64,000 nt of DNA from the NCBI RefSeq assembly GCF_026413145.1, contig NZ_JAOVYZ010000002.1, forward strand, positions 62,001-126,000, given 5' to 3'. The position numbers were made by a program, and so were the translations under genes. Of the stretch, positions 57,859 through 64,000 are shown piece after piece (the stretch's first letter is position 1; each line of letters opens with the position of its first letter). This DNA comes from Limosilactobacillus kribbianus. GTDB lineage: Bacteria; Bacillota; Bacilli; Lactobacillales; Lactobacillaceae. Under the pieces are notes generated by a model, which saw only the letters and a list, made by a program, of their open reading frames with translations, had not been told where the DNA came from and did not search any database.

Positions 57859-57872
57859 CGGAATCGTTTTCA
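57859..57872. promoter_or_regulatory. Possible cre site upstream of the AraC gene
   Basis: On the minus strand TGAAAACGATTCCG fits 12 of 14 cre positions. Confidence 0.3.
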
Positions 57873-57999
57873 TAATCCATTATCGTTCAAATACGGTTAA
57901 TCCGATATCTCTTTTTATAACTCGTATTTGTCATATTGCGACCGTTTCGAACGAAAAGAAATTTGTCAATTTCTGATCAAACTTTATCAAATTATTTCC

Positions 58000-58013
58000 A
58001 GGAAACGCTTTCA
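58000..58013. promoter_or_regulatory. cre (CcpA) site at the xylose permease promoter
   Basis: On the minus strand TGAAAGCGTTTCCT matches the cre consensus at all 14 positions. It covers the -35 region of the permease promoter, whose -10 is TATAAT at 58035-58040, so glucose repression is expected. Confidence 0.7.
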
Positions 58014-58034
58014 CAACTGTTGGCTTTGTGCTAT

Positions 58035-58066
58035 TATAATGGTGTTAGTTGGCAAGGCAAACCAAC
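58035..58066 (+). promoter_or_regulatory. -10 box and XylR operator-like site of the permease gene
   Basis: TATAAT (58035-58040) has no good -35. GTTAGTTGG (58044-58052) and CAAACCAAC (58058-58066) form an imperfect inverted repeat directly after it. A further minus-strand AAGTTAGTTG copy lies at 58082-58091. Confidence 0.5.
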
Positions 58067-58139
58067 ACAACAAAATATAAGCAACTAACTTCACCCATTG
58101 ACTTACATTCATTCTTATACTTTAAGGAGATTAAATATC

Positions 58140-59516
58140 ATGAAGCATAAACTTTCTTCCGGGTGGATTTACTTCTTTGCCGCCCTTGGTGGACTGCTAT
58201 TCGGTTACGATACTGGTTCAATCTCTGGTGCCATTCTTTTTATCCAAAAGCAATTATCCCTTAATTCCTGGCAACAGGGTTGTGTCGTATCCGCAGTTCT
58301 TTTAGGTGCCATCCTTGGTGCCGTAACCATTGGACCTTTCTCAGACCGTTATGGTCGGCGGAAATTACTGATGGTTACTTCCATTATTTTCTTCGTCGGT
58401 GCTTTAGGTTCTGGTTTTGCTCCCGAATTCTGGACACTGATCATCTTCCGGATCATCTTAGGTTTAGGTGTCGGGGCCGCTTCTGCCTTGATTCCAACCT
58501 ACTTGGCCGAATTAGCACCAGTTGCTAAGCGTGGGATGATGTCCGGACTCTTCCAGCTGATGGTTATGACCGGTCTTCTGACGGCCTATCTCTTCAACTA
58601 CTGGCTGCAAGGTCTCTACTCCGGCTGGCGTTGGATGTTAGGTTTAGCTGCCATCCCAGCTGCCATCCTGTTCTTCGGTGCAATTATCCTGCCAGAATCT
58701 CCACGTTACCTGGTTCGAAACAACAACGAACAGGCCGCTCATGACGTCTTAATGGCCATGAACGCCAACAATAAGGAAGTTGTTGACAACGATATTGAAA
58801 AGATTCGTCAACAGGCTGCTATCAAGTCTGGTGGTTGGAGCGAACTGTTTGGTGACATGGTTCGTCCTGCCCTGGTTGCCGCCGTTGGTCTGGCAATCTT
58901 CCAGCAGATCATGGGTTGTAACACCGTGCTCTACTACGCACCAACCATCTTTACTGACGCCGGCTTCGGTGTTCACTTCGCACTGCTGTCACACATTTGG
59001 ATCGGGATTTTCAACGTTATCGTGACTGTCATCGGTATTTGGCTGATGAACCGGGTTAGCCGGCGGAAGATGCTGGTTGTCGGTGGTTGGCTGATGGCCA
59101 TCACCCTGTTCATCATGTGCTGGGGCCTGATGCACTCTAGTGAATCCAAGTTTGCTGCCGATGTTGCCGTTATCTCAATGATTGTTTACATTGCTTCATT
59201 CTCTGGTACCTGGGGCCCAATCATGTGGACTATGATCGGTGAAATGTTCCCACTGAACATTCGTGGTTTAGGGAACTCCTTCTCCGCTGGTGTCAACTGG
59301 ACTGCCAACATGATCGTTTCCCTGACTTTCCCACCACTGCTGAGCTTCTTCGGTAAAGGGACCCTGTTCATCGGTTACGGGATCTGCTGCCTGCTCGCCA
59401 TCTGGTTCGTTCACGCCAAGGTCTTCGAAACCCAAGGCAAGTCTCTGGAAGCGATCGAACAATGGCTGCGTGATCAAGCTGCCAAGAAGAAGGCTGCTAA
59501 GGCTGCCAAGAATTAA
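58140..59516 (+). CDS. xylT: Sugar porter (D-xylose:H+ symporter type)
   Basis: A 458-residue MFS sugar porter with 12 segments. GGLLFGYDTGSISGAILFI opens the first helix. SDRYGRRKLLM, PESPRYLV and NRVSRRKMLVVGG are the family motifs. The tail is lysine/alanine-rich. Placement beside xylR and under cre and XylR-like sites points to xylose. The start is the ATG at 58140, after TAAGGAG. A frame extension to 58098 has no binding site. Its codons favour GGT, GCC and similar efficiently used forms, suggesting high expression. Confidence 0.88.
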   Translation: MKHKLSSGWIYFFAALGGLLFGYDTGSISGAILFIQKQLSLNSWQQGCVVSAVLLGAILGAVTIGPFSDRYGRRKLLMVTSIIFFVGALGSGFAPEFWTLIIFRIILGLGVGAASALIPTYLAELAPVAKRGMMSGLFQLMVMTGLLTAYLFNYWLQGLYSGWRWMLGLAAIPAAILFFGAIILPESPRYLVRNNNEQAAHDVLMAMNANNKEVVDNDIEKIRQQAAIKSGGWSELFGDMVRPALVAAVGLAIFQQIMGCNTVLYYAPTIFTDAGFGVHFALLSHIWIGIFNVIVTVIGIWLMNRVSRRKMLVVGGWLMAITLFIMCWGLMHSSESKFAADVAVISMIVYIASFSGTWGPIMWTMIGEMFPLNIRGLGNSFSAGVNWTANMIVSLTFPPLLSFFGKGTLFIGYGICCLLAIWFVHAKVFETQGKSLEAIEQWLRDQAAKKKAAKAAKN

Positions 59517-59572
59517 TGGCAATCTGATCCATGCTTAGATTAGGGATCTAGTTTACCCTTCCCCCTCATAAT

Positions 59573-59632
59573 AAAAAACCAACGGGCGAGAAAACTCAAC
59601 TTTGCGACTGAGTTTTCCCGCCCGTTTTTTGT
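59573..59632. terminator. Bidirectional terminator after the xylose permease
   Basis: AACGGGCGAGAAAACTCA and TGAGTTTTCCCGCCCGTT pair (one mismatch), with A and T runs on the outer sides. Confidence 0.9.
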
Positions 59633-59662
59633 ATTGCACTTCAATTGTAAATTCGCCCCAAG

Positions 59663-59698
59663 TAAAAAGGCTGCCGGGATAATTTCCTTGCAGCCTTG
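59663..59698 (-). terminator. Terminator of xylR
   Basis: On the minus strand AAGGCTGCAAGG pairs with CCCGGCAGCCTT (internal mismatches) and is followed by TTTTTAC. Confidence 0.7.
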
Positions 59699-59703
59699 AC
59701 TAC

Positions 59704-60873
59704 TTAACCAATATTTTCTGTCTCCTGCGGCTTTTTCAAGCGGAGCCAATAACCCTGCAGACCGAGGCCATGGTGAATCGCCATTGAGCTGGCCCCGAGC
59801 AGAGAGGCATACCGCGAACCCCGCACCATTCGAACGGGTGAAAAGGTGCCCATCTTGACCAATTCCTGTTGGAGATTGTCAAAGACGCCTGGTAACTCCT
59901 CAAAGATCGAGGAGCTGAAGAAGACCTCCTGGGGGCCGAGGGTAACGATAGCGTTGTAGGCTACATCGGCAATCCGCCGAATCGCCGTGTCGACAATCTG
60001 GCGGACCTCCTCATCATTGATGTACAGCTCCCGCAGCTCATCATGGCTTAGCTTTTCCAGCTTTTTAGCCGCCATGACCTGATTAAAGATAACGTCCTCT
60101 GAGCAAAGCGATTCGACCTTAACTTGGCTCCCATCTGGTAAGCGGGTCAAGTCACGACCAATTTCACCGGCGGTCCCCAAATTGCCGCGATAAAGGCTCC
60201 CGGCGGTGATGATCCCCATCCCGATCCCCCGGTGAACACTGATCGCAATCAGGTTATTGATCTCGCTACCCGTGCAGTAATCCTGCTCAAAGACGGCGGT
60301 CAAGTTCGCCTCGTTCTCCAAGACGACCGGCACTTCGAATTCCTGCTCGAAGTACTTCTGTAAATCGACGCCATTCAGGTGCAGGAAAGGTGAATCGCGC
60401 ACCTCATTGTTGAAGACGATCCCGTGAACGGAAAAGCAGATTGCCAGCAGGCCATGACGTGTCTGGTTGACCTTCTGCAGCTCGTTAATCTTTTGCTTAA
60501 TCATCTGCATGATGTTGAGAATGTCAAACTCAGCGATCTCCTGACGGTCATACTGGATGATCTCACCATTGGTATAGTTAAACATGGAAGCCAAATAGGT
60601 TGTCCCGACGTTGAAGCTGGCAACGAAGCCGTAATTGCGATTGAGCTTGACCATGCTGGGTTTCCGGCCACCGTTACTGGACGATTCGCCCTGCCGGATC
60701 TCTTCAATGTAGCCCTCGTCTTTTAAATCCGAATAGATTGAGGAGACGGTCGACTTGTTGAGATTGAGGCGGCGCGAAATCTCGGCCCGCGAAATCTCAT
60801 CATTGTTGAAGAGCTGCTGAAGAACCAGTTTCCGATTTTTAATTCGTGTGATGTTACGGTGGTCAATTGCCAT
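59704..60873 (-). CDS. xylR: Xylose-responsive ROK family repressor XylR
   Basis: A 389-residue repressor. The N-terminal winged helix (about 12-70, SRAEISRRLNLNKSTVSSIYSDL) is followed by a ROK sugar-kinase-like domain (GIGMGIITAGSLYRGNLGTAGEIG). The Cys cluster that binds zinc in many ROK proteins is missing: after GEIGRDLTRLPDGS only one Cys is seen. The start is the ATG at 60873, after AAGGAAAAA. A TTG further up is less likely. It probably represses xylA, the symporter and the permease, released by xylose. Confidence 0.9.
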   Translation of the reverse strand: MAIDHRNITRIKNRKLVLQQLFNNDEISRAEISRRLNLNKSTVSSIYSDLKDEGYIEEIRQGESSSNGGRKPSMVKLNRNYGFVASFNVGTTYLASMFNYTNGEIIQYDRQEIAEFDILNIMQMIKQKINELQKVNQTRHGLLAICFSVHGIVFNNEVRDSPFLHLNGVDLQKYFEQEFEVPVVLENEANLTAVFEQDYCTGSEINNLIAISVHRGIGMGIITAGSLYRGNLGTAGEIGRDLTRLPDGSQVKVESLCSEDVIFNQVMAAKKLEKLSHDELRELYINDEEVRQIVDTAIRRIADVAYNAIVTLGPQEVFFSSSIFEELPGVFDNLQQELVKMGTFSPVRMVRGSRYASLLGASSMAIHHGLGLQGYWLRLKKPQETENIG

Positions 60874-60896
60874 GTATTTTTCCTTCTTTGTCAATT

Positions 60897-60908
60897 TTAA
60901 CTAGTTAA
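60897..60908. promoter_or_regulatory. Perfect palindrome at xylR
   Basis: TTAACTAGTTAA is a 12-bp perfect palindrome between the xylR -10 and its ATG. It shares the AGTTA core with the xylO-like sites and may be an autoregulatory operator. Confidence 0.4.
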
Positions 60909-60912
60909 TATC

Positions 60913-60940
60913 ATTATATCATGGTGGATAGACCAATCAA
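60913..60940 (-). promoter_or_regulatory. Promoter of xylR
   Basis: TTGATT (60935-60940), 16-base spacer, TATAAT (60913-60918). Confidence 0.65.
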
Positions 60941-61025
60941 CTTAAACTTATAGGTTGATTAGCGGGTCAGCGCATCTACCTGTTTAGACCGCTTCAATCA
61001 AATATTGTAAAATCGCTAAAAAGCA

Positions 61026-61064
61026 AAAATACAGCAAGGCTGATAATGCCTGCTGTATTTTTTA
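61026..61064 (-). terminator. Terminator of the EIIC gene
   Basis: On the minus strand AAATACAGCAGGC pairs with GCCTTGCTGTATTT, with one bulge, followed by a T-rich end. Confidence 0.75.
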
Positions 61065-61069
61065 GTAAA

Positions 61070-62179
61070 CTAAACTAATTCAAGATGAAGCTGCCGATCA
61101 CCGATGAAGCCACTCTTTTTCAAGAAAAGGTAGATGGCAACGGACATGATAGCCGGTGCAGCCACGCCCCAAAGCATGTAGGTGCCGAATTGGGCCCAGC
61201 CACGTGAGAGATACGCAATTGGAGCAATTAAGGAGTTCAATCCTAAGCCCCCTAGTGTATAGGTTGAGCGGAAATTAAAGAGAACGGTCGCAATCGGTGC
61301 ACAGACCGCTGCAGCGACAACTGACGGAACAAGCAGCCATGGATTCAGCAACAGGTTTGGGAACTGGACCTTTGGCGTTACCAGTCCCTGGGCGATGTTG
61401 GCGCCCAAATTATTTTGACGGAAGGACATCGCGGTAAAGGCAACAAACTGGGCAGTGGTGCCGATCAGCGCCGCCGCGGACGAGACCGGATCAAGCGTCA
61501 GGGCGACCGCCAGTGCCGCAGACGATGCGGGGGTCATCAAGAAGAGTGCCCACACCACTGAGATCGCCATGGATCCCAGAACCGGTGACACCTGCATCGT
61601 GTGTGCGATGTATGCAGAAACCGCAAGTAGTGCCGGAGTAACTACGGATGCAACGACAAGGCCAAAGCCAATCCCGACAGCGAGTGAACCAAATGGAACC
61701 AGAACCATGTCTAGTGGCGTCTTCCCAGTCAGGTACTTCCCAACTAGAACCGCTACAACCGCCGCCAGGACGGCCGAAACCGGTTGACCAGTTGTAAAGA
61801 CCGGTGAGCCAACCGCGGTGAGCGATGCCTGACCAGTCGCCGTGGCCCCATGAACGGCCGCGGTTGTGAAGTGAACCGCGTTGGCCCCCACCGTTGCTGA
61901 AATCATCGATGCGAAGGTAACGAGCGTGTTGGTGTTCATCTGTGAGGCTACCGCCACCCCAATTGCTGGCGCTAATAGAACTTGAGCCTCGGCTCCAACA
62001 AGACTTAGGACGTGCAGCCCTGACAGGTTACCAATGGTTTGGACTAGGAGTCCGCCACCCAGGATCACTAGAATGGCATTGGCCACCGCCGCAAAAATTC
62101 GGTAGGCCACCTCTTTGACCTTTGACGAGTTCTCATAAGTTGCGTTTGCTTTTCGTTGTGCATTGACTGAACTATCCAT
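61070..62179 (-). CDS. Orphan PTS sugar transporter subunit IIC (PTS_EIIC_2-like)
   Basis: A 369-residue membrane protein with about ten segments. It resembles the PTS_EIIC_2 family in its repeated Ala/Val-rich helices and in motifs such as MTPASSAALAVALTLDP and LNPWLLVPSVVAAAVCAP. No EIIA or EIIB partner gene lies nearby, so it may use partners elsewhere or act as a different kind of transporter. AGGAGGCG precedes the ATG at 62179. Substrate unknown. Confidence 0.75.
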   Translation of the reverse strand: MDSSVNAQRKANATYENSSKVKEVAYRIFAAVANAILVILGGGLLVQTIGNLSGLHVLSLVGAEAQVLLAPAIGVAVASQMNTNTLVTFASMISATVGANAVHFTTAAVHGATATGQASLTAVGSPVFTTGQPVSAVLAAVVAVLVGKYLTGKTPLDMVLVPFGSLAVGIGFGLVVASVVTPALLAVSAYIAHTMQVSPVLGSMAISVVWALFLMTPASSAALAVALTLDPVSSAAALIGTTAQFVAFTAMSFRQNNLGANIAQGLVTPKVQFPNLLLNPWLLVPSVVAAAVCAPIATVLFNFRSTYTLGGLGLNSLIAPIAYLSRGWAQFGTYMLWGVAAPAIMSVAIYLFLKKSGFIGDRQLHLELV

Positions 62180-62330
62180 CTATCAACGCCTCCTTTTTCA
62201 TTTGATGTTTGTAAGTTTAGCGAAGATAATGAGATAATTCAATCAATTTTTAATGATTTTATAATCAAATAATAATATTTAGTTAAGATTGATTTTGGTG
62301 AAAATTGGAAGTGCTTTCCAAAATGCAATC

Positions 62331-62537
62331 TTAAGCAGAATGGCGCAAAATCCGCCATTCCAAGTATAACCACACGAGTGCCAGGAAGAATGAGTAGGCT
62401 GCCGACAGCCAAACCACGTATTGCAGAAAGGCCCAGCCCACAAAGGCCTTGACGATCCAGAGACAAATGGTAAGAACCAGCCAGACAGCCAGGTGCTCCT
62501 GGACCCCGTCCCGATGCTTTTTCAGTTTTTCCTTCAT
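62331..62537 (-). CDS. Small two-helix membrane protein (2TM type)
   Basis: A 68-residue protein. A charged start (MKEKLKKHRDGVQEH) is followed by two hydrophobic helices (about 17-36 and 39-60) and a basic end (EWRILRHSA). It resembles the 2TM-domain small proteins of unknown function. The ATG at 62537 has GGGGA eight bases before it. It lies directly after the pgi terminator, so it may be read by leak-through or from its own promoter. Confidence 0.65.
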   Translation of the reverse strand: MKEKLKKHRDGVQEHLAVWLVLTICLWIVKAFVGWAFLQYVVWLSAAYSFFLALVWLYLEWRILRHSA

Positions 62538-62553
62538 CTTTACAGTCCCCTAT

Positions 62554-62589
62554 CAAAAAAGCCGTTGACCATCACGATCAGCGGCTTTT
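62554..62589 (-). terminator. Terminator of pgi
   Basis: On the minus strand AAAGCCGCTGATCG pairs with CAACGGCTTT and is followed by TTTTGATAG. Confidence 0.75.
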
Positions 62590-62597
62590 GATTGATC

Positions 62598-63956
62598 TTA
62601 GTTGTTCTTTTCCATCTCTGCCCGCAGCTTGTCACCGACTTCTTCGTAGCCCGGCTTGCCCAGCAGGCCAAACATGTTGACCTTGTAAGCTTCGACACCC
62701 GGTTGGTTGAATGGATTGATTCCGTTCAGGTAGCCGGAGATACCCATGGCAACTTCAAAGAAGTAAATCAAATAACCCAGGGTGTACTCGTTCTCTTCTG
62801 GGATGTGAACGGTCATGACTGGAACGCCACCGGCCGTGTGGGCGGCAACGACGGCTTCATAAGCCTTGGTGTTGGCGAAGTCCATCGTCTTGCCTTCCAG
62901 GTACTTGAGGCCGTCGAGGTTGTCGTCTTCGCTCGGGATGTCAACGTCGTAGTTTGGCTTGTCAAGCTTGACCACAGTCTCCATCAGGAAGCGCCGGCCC
63001 TCCTGGATGTACTGACCCAGGGAGTGCAGGTCGGTCGTGAAGTTGGCGCTGGATGGGTAGATGCCCTTTTGATCCTTCCCTTCGGATTCGCCGGCCAGTT
63101 GCTTCCACCATTCGGCGAACATCCGCATGTTTGGCTCGTAGTTTTCCAGCAGTTCGGTCTCGTAGCCCTTCCGGTACAGGATATTCCGGTAGGCGGCGTA
63201 TTGGTAGGCCTCGTTCTTGGTCAGGTCAGGGTCAACGAAGTCCTTTTCGGCCTGGGCGGCACCGGCCATCAGCTGGTCAATGTCGGCACCGGAAGCGGCG
63301 ATTGGCAAGAGACCCACGGCGGAGAGGACGGAGTAACGACCGCCGACCCCATCCGGAATGACAAAGCTTTCGTAGCCGTGAGCGTCGGCCTCGGTCTTCA
63401 GGGCACCCTTGGCCTTGTCGGTCGTGGCATAAATCCGCTTGTTGGCCTCTGCCTCACCGTACTTGGCGATCAGCTTGTCCTTGAAGATCCGGAAGGCAAT
63501 GGATGGTTCCGTGGTCGTCCCGGACTTGGAGACGATGTTGACGGAGAAGTCCTTGTCGCCGATCAGCTGGAGCAGGTCGTGGACGTAGGTCGAACTCAGG
63601 GAGTTCCCGGCAAAGATGACCAGTGGATACTTGCGATCCTCAGCGCTCTGGGCCTGGTAGAAGGTGTTGTGCAGGAAGTCGATGGCCATCTGGGCACCCA
63701 GGTAGGAGCCCCCGATCCCGATCACGACCAGGATGTCGGAGTCAGCTTGGATCTTCTTAGCGGCCTGCTTTATGCGGGCAAATTCTTCCTTGTCATATTC
63801 GGTCGGCAAATGGAGCCAGTCGCGGAAGTCCGCGCCAGCACCGGTGCCCTGGCGAAGTTCTTCGTCAGCGGCGTTGACCATTGCCTGCATCTCACCGAGT
63901 TCGTTTGCGTGTACAAATTGCTTTAAGCCTTGCTTGTCTAATGAAACATGAGCCAT
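62598..63956 (-). CDS. pgi: Glucose-6-phosphate isomerase
   Basis: A 452-residue enzyme that interconverts glucose-6-phosphate and fructose-6-phosphate. [17 protein letters not shown] is the phosphate-binding motif, and [19 protein letters not shown] and [14 protein letters not shown] are PGI signatures. The length of about 450 fits the Firmicutes group. The gene is complete, with its ATG at 63956. Only a weak purine-rich site (AAAGAAG) lies upstream, and the remaining 44 bases show nothing else. Confidence 0.97.
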   Translation of the reverse strand: MAHVSLDKQGLKQFVHANELGEMQAMVNAADEELRQGTGAGADFRDWLHLPTEYDKEEFARIKQAAKKIQADSDILVVIGIGGSYLGAQMAIDFLHNTFYQAQSAEDRKYPLVIFAGNSLSSTYVHDLLQLIGDKDFSVNIVSKSGTTTEPSIAFRIFKDKLIAKYGEAEANKRIYATTDKAKGALKTEADAHGYESFVIPDGVGGRYSVLSAVGLLPIAASGADIDQLMAGAAQAEKDFVDPDLTKNEAYQYAAYRNILYRKGYETELLENYEPNMRMFAEWWKQLAGESEGKDQKGIYPSSANFTTDLHSLGQYIQEGRRFLMETVVKLDKPNYDVDIPSEDDNLDGLKYLEGKTMDFANTKAYEAVVAAHTAGGVPVMTVHIPEENEYTLGYLIYFFEVAMGISGYLNGINPFNQPGVEAYKVNMFGLLGKPGYEEVGDKLRAEMEKNN

Positions 63957-64000
63957 ATCAAATAACTTCTTTCTATAAATTGTTATTTATTAACACACCC

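Noticed and set aside
62592-63926. Plus-strand open frame of about 444 codons
   Set aside because: It is the mirror of pgi, which is unmistakable on the minus strand. GC-rich codon use opens the opposite frame.

Overview
The window looks like the chromosome of a lactic acid bacterium of the Lactobacillaceae. A Limosilactobacillus-type heterofermentative species is the best guess. The reasons are the G/C-rich third codon positions, a D-Ala-D-Lac type Ddl, MurT/GatD, an arginine deiminase pathway, pentose (xylose/xyloside) genes, PyrR and CcpA style control sites, and family-typical small genes (DUF2969, DUF1146, YueI). The genus is inferred from gene content only. I see no rRNA, insertion sequence, prophage, integrase or CRISPR array.

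Layout. 1-4.7 kb: a very large 2-hydroxyacyl-CoA dehydratase activase-like gene (truncated by the window edge), divergent from a TetR regulator. 4.7-10.4 kb: yaaA, a YczE/YitT-like membrane protein, yueI-rarA, a likely 6S RNA, a small membrane protein, a universal stress protein and a PlcR-like TPR regulator. 10.7-16.6 kb: cell wall and shape genes on the minus strand (ddl, a GcvH-like lipoyl protein, rodA, DUF2969, yidD, mreB, murA, DUF1146). 16.8-23.3 kb: the complete atpBEFHAGDC operon. 23.5-31.3 kb: a PyrR-type attenuated uracil permease, a YibE/F pair, upp, tsaC-like, prmC, prfA and tdk. 31.5-33.8 kb: murT-gatD. 33.9-37.2 kb: arcD, argR, arcA. 37.4-46.8 kb: a serine hydrolase, a MarR-controlled heterodimeric ABC exporter, a serine-rich membrane protein, two tRNA genes (Glu-CTC, Gln-CTG), hypothetical genes, a matrixin-like protease and an EamA transporter. 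46.9-50 kb: arcC and arcB, divergent from an orphan YcbB-type response regulator. 50-60.9 kb: the xylose/xyloside island (xylB, xylA, a GH120 beta-xylosidase gene broken by an amber codon, a GPH symporter, an AraC regulator, a xylose MFS permease and ROK-type xylR). 61-64 kb: an orphan PTS EIIC, a small membrane protein and pgi.

How the genes work together. ArcA, ArcB, ArcC and ArcD make a complete arginine deiminase route, split into two blocks about 9.7 kb apart and probably tuned by ArgR. Uracil uptake and salvage genes (pyrP, upp) lie close together. The xylose island can import xylosides and xylose and convert xylose to xylulose-5-phosphate. XylR-like operators (shared AAGTTAGTTG core) and CcpA cre-like sites are visible at its promoters. 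The broken GH120 gene suggests that xyloside cleavage may be impaired while free xylose use stays intact.

Most notable observations: the in-frame TAG in the GH120 gene; a MarR-linked ABC exporter gene whose ATG is followed at codon 3 by TAA and whose best-spaced alternative start is ATT; 10-bp-period CTTC tandem repeats on both sides of the arcB/response-regulator intergenic region, beside a receiver domain whose usual acidic pair is replaced by Asn; an argR promoter lying in the loop of the arcA terminator hairpin; and a possible 38-codon peptide gene divergent from the PlcR-like regulator. I did not find clear evidence of an entirely new multi-gene system.
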